DNA of 64,000 bases from Enterobacteriaceae endosymbiont of Donacia cinerea (lineage in GTDB: Bacteria; Pseudomonadota; Gammaproteobacteria; Enterobacterales; Enterobacteriaceae), in assembly GCF_012569925.1 (NCBI RefSeq), contig NZ_CP046204.1, forward strand, positions 64,314 through 128,313, given 5' to 3'. How positions within the stretch are numbered: position 1 is the stretch's first letter; the number at the start of each line of letters is the position of its first letter. Of this stretch, positions 29,184 to 38,169 are shown piece after piece. The position numbers were made by a program, and so were the translations under genes. The notes under the pieces are model-generated. The model was given only the letters and a program-made list of their open reading frames with translations, was not told the DNA's origin and did no database searches.

Positions 29184-29407
29184 AAAAATTCCTTATAATT
29201 ATATTTATAATTATTCTTAAAATATTTATATTTGAAAAATTTTATATTAATAAAAATTTAATAATTTATATTAAATATTATTATATAATATAATATAATA
29301 TTATAATTATTATTAATAAGAAAAATAATATTAATACACATTAATATTATTACGTTTATAATAAAAAATATTTTATTTATAAAGTTTGAAATATTAAAAT
29401 CATAATT
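29184..29407. promoter_or_regulatory. Divergent prs/prfA spacer
   Basis: This 224-bp gap must contain the prs and prfA promoters. It includes 85 consecutive bases (29235-29319) made only of A and T. hemA, which precedes prfA in E. coli, is absent. No RNA gene or small ORF was recognised. Confidence 0.45.
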
Positions 29408-30481
29408 ATGAATTCTTATATTCTTAAAAAACTTAATATTTTATATAAAAGATATAATTATATATCAAAAAAGTTAAGTGATTATAAAACATATAATAAC
29501 AACAATTGTTTACGTAATTTATCAAAGGAATATTCAAAATTATCTAATATAATTAAATTATTTAAAAAGTGGAAACAATTAAAATTAAATTTAATTAATA
29601 ATAAAATTTTATTAAAAGAAAAAGATAAAGAAATATATCTAATGGTATTAGAAGATATAGAAAATATTAAAAATAAACAAAAAAAAGTAGAAAAAATACT
29701 ACATAAGTTACTTATTCCTCAAAATAAAGAAGATGATCGTAATTGTTTTTTAGAAATTAAAGCAGGTTCTGGAGGAAATGAAGCAGCTATTTTTGTCAAA
29801 GACATTTCAAGAATGTATATTAGATATGCAGAATCAAAAAAATGGATGATAGAAATTATACATATTCATTATAGTGAAAATAGTAATGGTTTTAAGGAAA
29901 TTATTTTAAAGATTACAGGAATAGGAGTATACGGAAAATTAAAATTTGAATCAGGAGGTCACAGAGTACAAAGAATTCCTGAAACAGAATCACAAGGAAG
30001 AATACATACTTCTACTTGTATTATTGCTGTTATGCCTGAATTATTAAAAACAGAAATTTCTGAAATAAATAACCAAGATTTAAAAATTGATACATTTAGA
30101 TCTTCAGGAGCAGGAGGTCAACATGTTAATACAACAGATTCTGCTATAAGAATTACTCATATTCCTACTGGAATTGTAGTAGAATGCCAAGATGAAAGAT
30201 CACAACATAAAAATAAATCAAAAGCTTTATCTGTTTTAGCTGCAAGAATAAATAAATTAGAAATAGATAAAAGAAATAAAGATAATGCAATAAAAAAAAA
30301 AATATTATTAGGTAGTGGTGATCGTTCAGATAGAAATAGAACATATAATTTTATTCAAAAAAGAGTAACAGATCATCGTATTAATTTAACACTTTATAAA
30401 TTAAATGAAATTATGGATGGTAATTTGGATATTTTAATAAAACCAATTATCCATCAATATTATTATAAAAATAAATTATAG
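29408..30481 (+). CDS. prfA: Peptide chain release factor 1
   Basis: RF1 terminates translation at UAA and UAG. GGQ is at residues 236-238 in SSGAGGQHVNTTDSA, and the stop-codon-reading tripeptide of the PxT type is P191-E192-T193 (E. coli has PAT). The 357 residues match E. coli (360). prmC, which methylates the GGQ glutamine, follows 19 bp downstream as in E. coli. Confidence 0.97.
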   Translation: MNSYILKKLNILYKRYNYISKKLSDYKTYNNNNCLRNLSKEYSKLSNIIKLFKKWKQLKLNLINNKILLKEKDKEIYLMVLEDIENIKNKQKKVEKILHKLLIPQNKEDDRNCFLEIKAGSGGNEAAIFVKDISRMYIRYAESKKWMIEIIHIHYSENSNGFKEIILKITGIGVYGKLKFESGGHRVQRIPETESQGRIHTSTCIIAVMPELLKTEISEINNQDLKIDTFRSSGAGGQHVNTTDSAIRITHIPTGIVVECQDERSQHKNKSKALSVLAARINKLEIDKRNKDNAIKKKILLGSGDRSDRNRTYNFIQKRVTDHRINLTLYKLNEIMDGNLDILIKPIIHQYYYKNKL

Positions 30482-30500
30482 TTTATTATAAAGATAACAA

Positions 30501-31343
30501 ATGATTATTAGTCAATACATAGAATATTCTTCTAATATTTTAAAAAAAAATAAAATTTTAGCATATCAATTAGAATCAGTTATGATATTATCTTTCGTTC
30601 TAAAAAAATCTAAAGCATGGATTTATGGTTTTAGTGAAACTAAAATAAATTATAAACAATATAAAATATTAAAAAATTTATTAAAAAGAAGAATTAAAGG
30701 AGAACCAATAGCATATTTATTAGGTTTTTGTGAATTTTGGTCATTAAAAATTCAAGTATCTCCTTATGTTTTAATACCTCGTAGAGATACAGAAATCTTA
30801 GTAAATATTGTTTTAAAAAAAATTAATATTAACACAAAAAAAATATTAGATTTAGGTACTGGAAGTGGAATTATATCTTTAGCGATTGCTTCTAAATATA
30901 ATTTTATTAATATTACTGCTACAGATATTTCTAAAAAAATTATTAATTTAGCAAAATATAATGCTAAAAAATTACATATTAATAATATTAATTTTTTAAT
31001 AAGTAATTGGTTTAGTAATTTAAAAAATAATAAATTTGATATTATAGTAAGTAATCCCCCTTATATAAGTTATTTTGAATATTTATTAATTAAAAAACAA
31101 CTGAAATTTGAACCAATTAAATCATTAGTATCATTTAATAATGGATTAGCTGATTTATACCATATTATTTTGAATGCTTTAAAATATTTAAATAATTATG
31201 GTTGGTTAATATTAGAACATGGATATGAACAAGGTTATATTTTAAAAAAAATATTTAAAATTAAACAATTTAAAAATATAATGCAATATTATGATATACA
31301 ACAACATTATAGAGTTATTTGTGGGCAAAAAATTTTAAATTAA
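30501..31343 (+). CDS. prmC: Release factor glutamine methyltransferase
   Basis: PrmC methylates the Gln of the GGQ motif in RF1 and RF2 using SAM. The SAM-binding site is DLGTGSGIISLAIA, and the catalytic NPPY is at 185-188. The N-terminal helical domain carries the RRIKGEPIAYLLGFCEFW signature of the family. The length of 280 matches E. coli (277). SAM would come from MetK, encoded at 61 kb. Confidence 0.96.
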   Translation: MIISQYIEYSSNILKKNKILAYQLESVMILSFVLKKSKAWIYGFSETKINYKQYKILKNLLKRRIKGEPIAYLLGFCEFWSLKIQVSPYVLIPRRDTEILVNIVLKKININTKKILDLGTGSGIISLAIASKYNFINITATDISKKIINLAKYNAKKLHINNINFLISNWFSNLKNNKFDIIVSNPPYISYFEYLLIKKQLKFEPIKSLVSFNNGLADLYHIILNALKYLNNYGWLILEHGYEQGYILKKIFKIKQFKNIMQYYDIQQHYRVICGQKILN

Positions 31344-31415
31344 TATTTTTAATATATTTAAAAGAAAAATTTTGTTATTATTAAAAAAATATATTTACTA
31401 CTTTAAAAGTAAAAA

Positions 31416-32678
31416 ATGGAACAAAATGATAATTCTAAAAAAATAAATTTATCTAATAAAATAAAATTATTAGAAATAGATCACAGAATTATAGGAAAAA
31501 AATTAAATCTATATCATTTCCAAAATGAATCTCCAGGAATGGTTTTTTGGCATAATAATGGTTATATTATTTTTAAAGAATTAGAAAAACTTTTACGTTT
31601 AAAACTAAATAAATATAATTATTTAGAAGTAAAAACTCCTTTAATAACTGATTTTTCTATTTGGAAAAAAACAGGTCATTGGAAAATTTATAAAGAAGCT
31701 ATTTTTACTACTTTTTCTGAAAATAGAAATTATTGTATAAAACCTATGAATTGTCCCGGACATATTCAAATTTTTCAACAAAAATTAAAATCATATAGAG
31801 ATTTACCCTTAAGAATTGCAGAATTTGGAATTTGTCATAGAAATGAACCTTCTGGTTCTTTACATGGTTTAATGAGATTAAGAAATTTTACACAAGATGA
31901 CGCTCATATTTTTTGTACAAAAAAACAAGTTATAAAAGAAATAGAAAATTGTATTAACATGATGTACGATATTTATCATATTTTTGGTTTTAAAAAATTT
32001 CTTGTAAAATTATCTACTAGACCAATTAATAAAATTGGTAATAATATAATTTGGGATAAAGCAGAAAGAGATTTATCTTATATTTTAAAAAAACTAAATA
32101 TTAAATTTGAATCTCAAAAAGGGGAAGGTGCATTTTATGGTCCTAAAATAGAATTTTCTTTTTTTGATTGTTTAAATAGAGAATGGCAATGTGGTACAAT
32201 ACAATTAGATTTTACATTACCAAAATGTTTGAATTTATTTTATATTAATACTAAAAATAAACATAGTACTCCAGTAATCATTCATCGTGCAATTTTAGGT
32301 TCATTAGAAAGATTTATAGGTATTCTTCTTGAAGAATTTGCTGGGTATTTACCTATTTGGTTAACTCCAATACAAATAATAATTTTAAATATTAGTGAAA
32401 AACATACTGAATATGTTTTAAAAATATTTGAAATTCTTAGAAAAAATAATTTTCGTGTTAAATACAATATAAAAAATCAAAAAATTTCATTTAAAATTAG
32501 AAAATATACTATACAACATATTCCTTATATTTTAATTTGTGGTGATAAAGAAATTAAAAGTAATAATATCTCTGTAAGAGATTGTTTTGGTAAAAGTTTG
32601 GGATTTATGAAAATTCATGATATTATTAGTAAAATAAAAAAAGAAATTAGTAATTATTATATTAATAAAAAAAATTAA
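31416..32678 (+). CDS. thrS: Threonyl-tRNA synthetase lacking the N-terminal TGS and editing domains
   Basis: This enzyme charges tRNA-Thr. The class II catalytic core and the C-terminal anticodon-binding domain are complete, including the zinc ligands in MNCPGH, DDAHIFC and VIIHRAILG. But the protein has 420 residues against 642 in E. coli. Alignment begins at IDHRIIGKKLNLYHF, which corresponds to about E. coli residue 240, so the TGS domain and the N2 domain that hydrolyses Ser-tRNA-Thr are gone. An in-frame TAA lies at 31410, six bases before the ATG, and the 72-bp upstream gap has no remnant, so this is a real N-terminal deletion. No clear Shine-Dalgarno is visible. The E. coli thrS operator structure was not recognised. 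Confidence 0.95.
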   Translation: MEQNDNSKKINLSNKIKLLEIDHRIIGKKLNLYHFQNESPGMVFWHNNGYIIFKELEKLLRLKLNKYNYLEVKTPLITDFSIWKKTGHWKIYKEAIFTTFSENRNYCIKPMNCPGHIQIFQQKLKSYRDLPLRIAEFGICHRNEPSGSLHGLMRLRNFTQDDAHIFCTKKQVIKEIENCINMMYDIYHIFGFKKFLVKLSTRPINKIGNNIIWDKAERDLSYILKKLNIKFESQKGEGAFYGPKIEFSFFDCLNREWQCGTIQLDFTLPKCLNLFYINTKNKHSTPVIIHRAILGSLERFIGILLEEFAGYLPIWLTPIQIIILNISEKHTEYVLKIFEILRKNNFRVKYNIKNQKISFKIRKYTIQHIPYILICGDKEIKSNNISVRDCFGKSLGFMKIHDIISKIKKEISNYYINKKN

Positions 32679-32690
32679 GAGAGGTAAAAT

Positions 32691-33230
32691 ATTAAAATTG
32701 GAAAAAGAAACATACAATTATCACGACCTAATAAAATAAATAAAAATATTAGGAGTAAAATTGTAAGATTAATAGGATTAAATGGTGAACAAATTGGTAT
32801 AGTTAATATAAAAGAAGCTTTAATCAAAGCAAAAAACACCGGTTTTGATCTAGTTGAAATTAGTCCTAATTCTGAACCTCCTGTTTGTCGTATAATGGAT
32901 TATGGTAAATTTTTATACACTAAAAATAAAGCTTCTAAAGAACAAAAAAAAAAACAAAAAATAATACATTTAAAAGAAATTAAATTCCGTCCAGGAACAG
33001 ATACAGGAGATTATAAAATTAAATTACGTAACATAATTCGTTTTTTAAAAAAAGGAGATAAAATAAAAGTTACTCTAAGATTTAGAGGAAGAGAAATGGT
33101 TCATACAAAACTTGGATTTTTTATGTTAAATAGAATTAAAAATGATTTACAAAATTTAGCTATAGTAGAATCTTTTCCATCTAAAGTTGAAGGTAGACAA
33201 ATTATAATGATTTTAATACCAAAAAAATAA
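32691..33230 (+). CDS. infC: Translation initiation factor IF-3 with AUU start
   Basis: IF-3 binds the 30S subunit and proofreads start codons. Reading upstream from MDYGKFLY in frame reaches ATT at 32691, which gives [21 protein letters not shown], aligning from residue 1 with E. coli IF-3 ([20 protein letters not shown]). No ATG or GTG occurs in the equivalent position, and an in-frame TAA lies at 32685. The product has 179 residues against 180. GAGAGGT at 32679-32685 is a good Shine-Dalgarno. E. coli infC uses the same AUU start for autoregulation. It lies in the thrS-infC-rpmI-rplT order. Confidence 0.93.
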   Translation: MKIGKRNIQLSRPNKINKNIRSKIVRLIGLNGEQIGIVNIKEALIKAKNTGFDLVEISPNSEPPVCRIMDYGKFLYTKNKASKEQKKKQKIIHLKEIKFRPGTDTGDYKIKLRNIIRFLKKGDKIKVTLRFRGREMVHTKLGFFMLNRIKNDLQNLAIVESFPSKVEGRQIIMILIPKK

Positions 33231-33260
33231 TTATTAATAAAAAATTTGGATTTTCATAAT

Positions 33261-33458
33261 ATGAATAAATTAAAAACAGTACGTAGTGTTGCTAAACGTT
33301 TTAAAAAAACGAGGAATGGTTTTTTTAAACATAAACAAGCAAATTTAAGACATTTATTAACAAAAAAAAGTAAAAAACAAAAAAGATCTTTAAAACAAAA
33401 AAAAATAGTTAAAAAAGGAGATTCATATTCATTAAAAATTTGTTTACCTTATTTATAA
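33261..33458 (+). CDS. rpmI: 50S ribosomal protein L35
   Basis: The 65-residue basic protein [20 protein letters not shown] with [15 protein letters not shown] matches L35. ATG at 33261 is chosen because it aligns with the E. coli start; an in-frame TTG at 33246 would add five non-conserved residues. Its stop codon is inside a perfect hairpin (33443-33469). Confidence 0.95.
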   Translation: MNKLKTVRSVAKRFKKTRNGFFKHKQANLRHLLTKKSKKQKRSLKQKKIVKKGDSYSLKICLPYL

Positions 33459-33469
33459 AATAAGGTAAA
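33443..33469 (+). terminator. 12-bp hairpin overlapping the rpmI stop
   Basis: TTTACCTTATTT (33443-33454) pairs perfectly with AAATAAGGTAAA (33458-33469) around a 3-nt loop. It overlaps the last rpmI codons and precedes rplT by about 40 bp. Without a T run it is more likely an mRNA processing or stability element, or a weak attenuator, than a full terminator. Confidence 0.45.
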
Positions 33470-33507
33470 TATATATAAAATATAATAATTACAGGAATTT
33501 AAATTAT

Positions 33508-33855
33508 ATGGTAAGAATTAAACGTGGAGTTACTGCAAAAGCAAGACATAAAAAAATAATTAAACAAGCAAAAGGATATTATGGATCAAGATCTAGAACT
33601 TACAGATCTGCATTTCAAGCAATAATTAAATCTGGACAATATTCATATAGAGACAGGAAACAAAAAAAAAGAAGGTTTCGTCAATTATGGATTATGAGAA
33701 TTAATGCAGCAGTACGTCAAAAAAAAATGTCTTATAATCATCTAATTTTTAAATTAAAAAAAAATAATATTAATATAAATAGAAAAATTTTAGCCGATAT
33801 AGCTACTTTTGATTATTCATCCTTTGAAAAATTAATAAATTTTATAAGTAATTAA
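33508..33855 (+). CDS. rplT: 50S ribosomal protein L20
   Basis: L20 is needed for early 50S assembly. The 115-residue product starts [17 protein letters not shown] and contains [12 protein letters not shown], as in E. coli. CAGGAAT gives a Shine-Dalgarno before ATG. In E. coli L20 represses rpmI-rplT translation; whether that control persists cannot be read here. Confidence 0.97.
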   Translation: MVRIKRGVTAKARHKKIIKQAKGYYGSRSRTYRSAFQAIIKSGQYSYRDRKQKKRRFRQLWIMRINAAVRQKKMSYNHLIFKLKKNNININRKILADIATFDYSSFEKLINFISN

Positions 33856-33860
33856 TTTAA

Positions 33861-33897
33861 TAAATTTTATTTATTAAATAAAATTTACGTTTTTTTA
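33861..33897 (+). terminator. Terminator/attenuator-like hairpin before pheS
   Basis: TAAATTTTATTTA (33861-33873) pairs perfectly with TAAATAAAATTTA (33875-33887), and TTTTTTT follows from 33890. This sits where E. coli has the pheM leader-peptide attenuator. No start codon or Phe-rich leader peptide is present, so it can act only as a plain partial terminator. Confidence 0.5.
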
Positions 33898-33941
33898 TAT
33901 ATAAATATTTATATTATTATTTTATTAACGAGCATATTTGT

Positions 33942-34937
33942 ATGTTATCTGATGATATAGTTATTATTGCAAAAAAGGAAATTGATGCAGTAAAAAATAT
34001 TAATAATTTAAATAAATTAAAAATTAAATATTTAGGTAAAAAAGGATATATTACAACACAATTTTTATTAATAAAAAATTTAAATAAAAAAGAAAAAATT
34101 TATAAAAGTATTATTTTAAATAAACAAAAAAAACAAATAAAAAAAATAATAATAAAACGTAAAAAAGAAATAGAATTAGAAAAAAACGATGAAAAATTAT
34201 CTAATCAAAAAATTGATATTACTTTACCAGGAAAATATATTAAAATTGGTTCAGAGCATCCTATTAAAACGATAATTAATGAAATCGAGGAATTTTTTAT
34301 AAATATTGGTTTTAAGATAGTTACAGGACCAGAAATAGAAGATGTTTATCATAATTTTGATGCTTTAAACATTTCAAAAAATCATCCGATAAGAAAAGAA
34401 CAAGATACATTTTGGTTAGATAAAAATGTTTTATTACGTACTCAAACATCTAATATACAAATTAGAATAATGAAAGAAGAAAAACCTCCTATACGTATAT
34501 TAACTTCTGGAAAAGTATATCGTAATGATTATGATAGTAATCATACACCTATGTTTCATCAAATAGAAGGTTTATTTATTGATAAAAAAGTAACTTTTAC
34601 TAATCTAAAAGGAATATTAAGTTTATTTCTCAATTTTTTCTTTAATAAAAAATATAAAATACGTTTTCGACCTTCTTATTTTCCTTTTACTGAACCTTCT
34701 TTAGAAGTAGATATTTTAAATAAAAATAAACAATGGATAGAAATTTTAGGAGCAGGAATGGTACACCCTAATGTATTAAAAAACATTAAAACAAATTTTT
34801 CTAAATATTGTGGATTTGCTTTTGGTTTAGGAATAGAAAGATTAGCTATGTTACGTTATAATATTAATGATATTCGTTTATTTTATGAAAACGATATACG
34901 TTTTCTTAAGCAATTTAAATTTAATAATTTTATATGA
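33942..34937 (+). CDS. pheS: Phenylalanyl-tRNA synthetase, alpha subunit
   Basis: PheS carries the class II active site of the alpha2-beta2 enzyme. Motif 2 is seen around SGKVYRNDYDSNHTPMFHQIEG and motif 3 in FGLGIERLAMLRY; Ala in CGFAFGLG, the Phe-specificity residue, is kept. The N-terminal helical coiled-coil is Lys/Asn-rich. The 331 residues match E. coli (327). pheT starts inside the last codons (4-nt ATGA overlap). Confidence 0.97.
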   Translation: MLSDDIVIIAKKEIDAVKNINNLNKLKIKYLGKKGYITTQFLLIKNLNKKEKIYKSIILNKQKKQIKKIIIKRKKEIELEKNDEKLSNQKIDITLPGKYIKIGSEHPIKTIINEIEEFFINIGFKIVTGPEIEDVYHNFDALNISKNHPIRKEQDTFWLDKNVLLRTQTSNIQIRIMKEEKPPIRILTSGKVYRNDYDSNHTPMFHQIEGLFIDKKVTFTNLKGILSLFLNFFFNKKYKIRFRPSYFPFTEPSLEVDILNKNKQWIEILGAGMVHPNVLKNIKTNFSKYCGFAFGLGIERLAMLRYNINDIRLFYENDIRFLKQFKFNNFI

Positions 34938-37402
34938 TAAAATTTAGTGAATCATGGTTAAATAAATGGTTAAACTATGATAAAGATATCAATTATTTAT
35001 CAGAAAAAATAACAATGTTAGGTTTTGAAGTAGAAAAAATTGAATATATTAAAAAAAATATAAATTTTGATAATATTTACATAGGAGAAATAGTTAAATT
35101 ATCTTTATATACAACAAATCCTAAAATTTATAAATTAAAAATTTTAATTAATAATGGAAAATTATTAAAAATATTTTCTGATATAGATAATCTTAAAAAT
35201 AAAACTAAAATTATTTTAGCAACTCAAAATTCATCTTTATATAAAAAATATATTAATATTCCAGAATATTCTTTTTTATTAAAATCAGAAGGTTTATTAT
35301 GTTCTAATAAAATTTTTAATTTATATAAAAATAATCTTTTAAAAAAAAATATTATTAAAATATCTGATAAGAGTTTTAACGGAGAAAATGCAAATAAATA
35401 TTTAAATATAACAGATAATATTTTATATATTAACATACCTACTAATAGACCAGATTGTTTAAGTATCTTAGGATTTACTAGAGATTTATCCGTTTTAAAA
35501 AAATTTTTTTCTTTTAAAAAACCATATATTAATATAAATAAAAAATTAAAAAAATATAAAATTAATATTAATTTTAATAAAAATATTAATGATGTATTAT
35601 ATCAATATAATTATTGTATAATTAAAAATATTAATTTAAAAAAAGAAATACCATTTTTTATTAAAAATCAATTATTACAATCTGGAATTAAAATTATACC
35701 TGAAAATCCATTATTAAATATTTATAACTATATAGTTTTAGAATTAGGATACCCAATTCAATTTTATGATTTAAATAAAATTCAAGGAGATATTTATATA
35801 GAAAATAGTGAAAAAAATAAAAGTAATTTTTTAGATTTTGAAAATCAAAAAATTAATTTAATAAATGATAATTATCTTTTATTAATAAAAGATAATTATA
35901 AAATAATTTCTATACCAGGAATAATACAAAATAAACATATAATTGTTAACTTAAAAACAAAAGATATTTTTATAGAATGTTTATTTATAAAAAAAGAATA
36001 CTTTAAATTTTTATTTAGTAAAAATCCTTATTTTAATAATACTACTAATATTTATAATAGATTTTTAGACCCGTATATTCAAAAAGAAGTTATAATAAGA
36101 ACAGTAAATTTAATTTTAAAAATATTTGGTGGAGATAGAAGTAAAATTTATACAACAAATATTAATAATGTTAATTATATAAAAAAAGAAATTAAATTAT
36201 CATTTAAACATATATATAAAATTTTAGGTTTCAATATTTTGAAAAAAAAAATAATTTATATTTTAAATAAATTAGGTTTTTCAATACTTAAAAAAACAAA
36301 TGATAATTACTTAATTAAAGTACCTAGTTGGCGTAATGATATAATAATTGAAGAAGATTTAATAGAAGAAATTATACGTGTATATGGATATAATAAAATT
36401 CCTGAAAAAGTAAAAATATATTTAATTAAAAAAAATATTTTAAATAAAAAAAAAATAAAATTAAAATATACAAAAGTTAATTTTAAAAAAATTAAAAATA
36501 TTTTAATTCATAAAGGATATCATGAAGTAATTAATTACAGTTTTATTAATCCTAAAATACAATCAATATTGTATCCAAACATAAAAAATATTAGGATTAT
36601 TAATCCTCTTACAAATGAAACATCAGTTATGCGTAATTCTTTATCATATGGTTTAATAAATAATATTATCTATAACCAAAATCGACAACAAAAAAATTTA
36701 CGTTTTTTTGAATATGGATTATGTTTTTTAAAAGATTTAAAAGAAAAACTAGGAATTACTCAAAAATTAATGTTATCTGGAATAATAAATGGAAATTTAT
36801 ATTCTAATTATTGGAATATAAATAAAAAATTAATAAATTTTTATGATATTAAAGGTGATATAGAATATATTTTTAATTTTTTTAATAAAAATAATCTAAT
36901 AGAATTTCGGCCACAATACAAACTGAAAATATTACATCCATATATAAGTTCATCAATATATTTTAATAATATATATATTGGATATATCGGTATGTTACAT
37001 CCTAAATTAATTAATTTTTTTAATATAAAATATGATACTTTTTTGTTTGAAATTTTTTTTGACAAAATTATTATTAATAATAATTTTAATTTTAATAAAA
37101 TTATTAATTTTCCAATAAACAAAAGAGATATATCTTTTTCTATAAAAAAAAATATATGTTTTATAGAAATTTCTTCTTTATTAAAAAGACTAAAAATAAA
37201 AGAAATAATAAAAATAGATTTAATTGATATATATCAAGGAAATAATATTCCTATAGGATACAAAAATATTACTTTAAGTTTATTTATACAAAATAAATAT
37301 CATACATTACAAGAACAAGAAATTAACAATATTTTAAATAAATGTATTTTAGCATTAAAAAATAAATTTCAAATTTTATTAAGAGATAAGATTTTTAATT
37401 AA
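34934..37402 (+). CDS. pheT: Phenylalanyl-tRNA synthetase, beta subunit with degenerate editing site
   Basis: PheT supports tRNA binding and, in most bacteria, hydrolyses Tyr-tRNA-Phe. The 822 residues (795 in E. coli) include the B5 domain (IEEDLIEEIIRVYGYNKIP), the catalytic-like core, and the C-terminal FDX domain (FPINKRDISF). In contrast, the B3/B4 editing region is eroded. DVTNYVLLELGQPMHAFD of E. coli reads NIYNYIVLELGYPIQFYD, GGIFGGEHSG reads PGIIQNKHII, and the [21 protein letters not shown] block keeps little beyond NRFLDP. The N-terminal EMAP-like tRNA-binding domain is also drifted. The reading frame is intact, so aminoacylation is probably kept. Confidence 0.95.
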   Translation: MIKFSESWLNKWLNYDKDINYLSEKITMLGFEVEKIEYIKKNINFDNIYIGEIVKLSLYTTNPKIYKLKILINNGKLLKIFSDIDNLKNKTKIILATQNSSLYKKYINIPEYSFLLKSEGLLCSNKIFNLYKNNLLKKNIIKISDKSFNGENANKYLNITDNILYINIPTNRPDCLSILGFTRDLSVLKKFFSFKKPYININKKLKKYKININFNKNINDVLYQYNYCIIKNINLKKEIPFFIKNQLLQSGIKIIPENPLLNIYNYIVLELGYPIQFYDLNKIQGDIYIENSEKNKSNFLDFENQKINLINDNYLLLIKDNYKIISIPGIIQNKHIIVNLKTKDIFIECLFIKKEYFKFLFSKNPYFNNTTNIYNRFLDPYIQKEVIIRTVNLILKIFGGDRSKIYTTNINNVNYIKKEIKLSFKHIYKILGFNILKKKIIYILNKLGFSILKKTNDNYLIKVPSWRNDIIIEEDLIEEIIRVYGYNKIPEKVKIYLIKKNILNKKKIKLKYTKVNFKKIKNILIHKGYHEVINYSFINPKIQSILYPNIKNIRIINPLTNETSVMRNSLSYGLINNIIYNQNRQQKNLRFFEYGLCFLKDLKEKLGITQKLMLSGIINGNLYSNYWNINKKLINFYDIKGDIEYIFNFFNKNNLIEFRPQYKLKILHPYISSSIYFNNIYIGYIGMLHPKLINFFNIKYDTFLFEIFFDKIIINNNFNFNKIINFPINKRDISFSIKKNICFIEISSLLKRLKIKEIIKIDLIDIYQGNNIPIGYKNITLSLFIQNKYHTLQEQEINNILNKCILALKNKFQILLRDKIFN

Positions 37403-37482
37403 AATTAATTTTATTAATCAAAGTTTTTTTTTTATAAATAATATATATTATTATTATAATAAATAAATATACTTTATAAAAA

Positions 37483-38169
37483 ATGTTTACAGGTATTATT
37501 CAATCTATAGGTATAGTTCAAAATATTATTTTGAAAAAAAATTTATATTTTTTATATATCAAAACAAATAAAAATTTTCTAAAAAATTTAAAAATAGGAG
37601 AATCTATTTCTAATAATGGATGTTGTTTAACAATTATTAAATTATATAATAACATAATGATTTTTAATATAATTAAACAAACCTTTAATAGTACAACTTT
37701 TAAAAAAATAAAAATTAGAGATTATGTAAATCTTGAAAAACCTATAAAAATTAATAATTTTATAGGAGGACATATAGTTTCCGGACATATTACTAGTACA
37801 GCTATTATTACTAATATTAAAAACTATACTTCTTCTAAAATTTTATGGATAAAACCTAATAATATTTTACAAATGAAATATATTCTAAAAAAAGGATCTA
37901 TATGTATAGATGGTGTTAGTTTAACAATAGATAAAAAATTAAAAAACAAATTTAGTGTAAATATAATACCAAAAACATTATTTAAAACTACATTATCTAA
38001 AAAAAATATTTATAATTATGTAAATATTGAAACTGATATACATACTAGAACTATTATAAAAACTGTAGAAAAATTATTTAATAATATAAAATATTTAAAA
38101 AAAAATATTAAAAGGAATATGGATGATAAAAAAAAAAATAAATATTATAAAAAAATTAGAAAATCATAA
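37483..38169 (+). CDS. ribE: Riboflavin synthase, alpha chain
   Basis: It dismutates two 6,7-dimethyl-8-ribityllumazines to riboflavin. Two tandem lumazine-binding repeats are seen: MFTGIIQSIG at the N-terminus with SNNGCCLTI, and GGHIVSGHIT with CIDGVSLTID in the second half. The gene is called ribC in E. coli. The product has 228 residues against 213; the last 30 are a Lys/Asn-rich extension with no counterpart, and 47 bp of it overlap the start of tyrS in another frame. It sits near mdtK, as in E. coli ribC-mdtK. Presence suggests riboflavin supply. Confidence 0.93.
   Translation: MFTGIIQSIGIVQNIILKKNLYFLYIKTNKNFLKNLKIGESISNNGCCLTIIKLYNNIMIFNIIKQTFNSTTFKKIKIRDYVNLEKPIKINNFIGGHIVSGHITSTAIITNIKNYTSSKILWIKPNNILQMKYILKKGSICIDGVSLTIDKKLKNKFSVNIIPKTLFKTTLSKKNIYNYVNIETDIHTRTIIKTVEKLFNNIKYLKKNIKRNMDDKKKNKYYKKIRKS

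Noticed and set aside
31344..31415. Remnant of the ThrRS editing domain upstream of thrS
   Set aside because: The 72 bp hold in-frame stops and no recognisable TGS or N2 sequence; the domain is deleted, not frameshifted.
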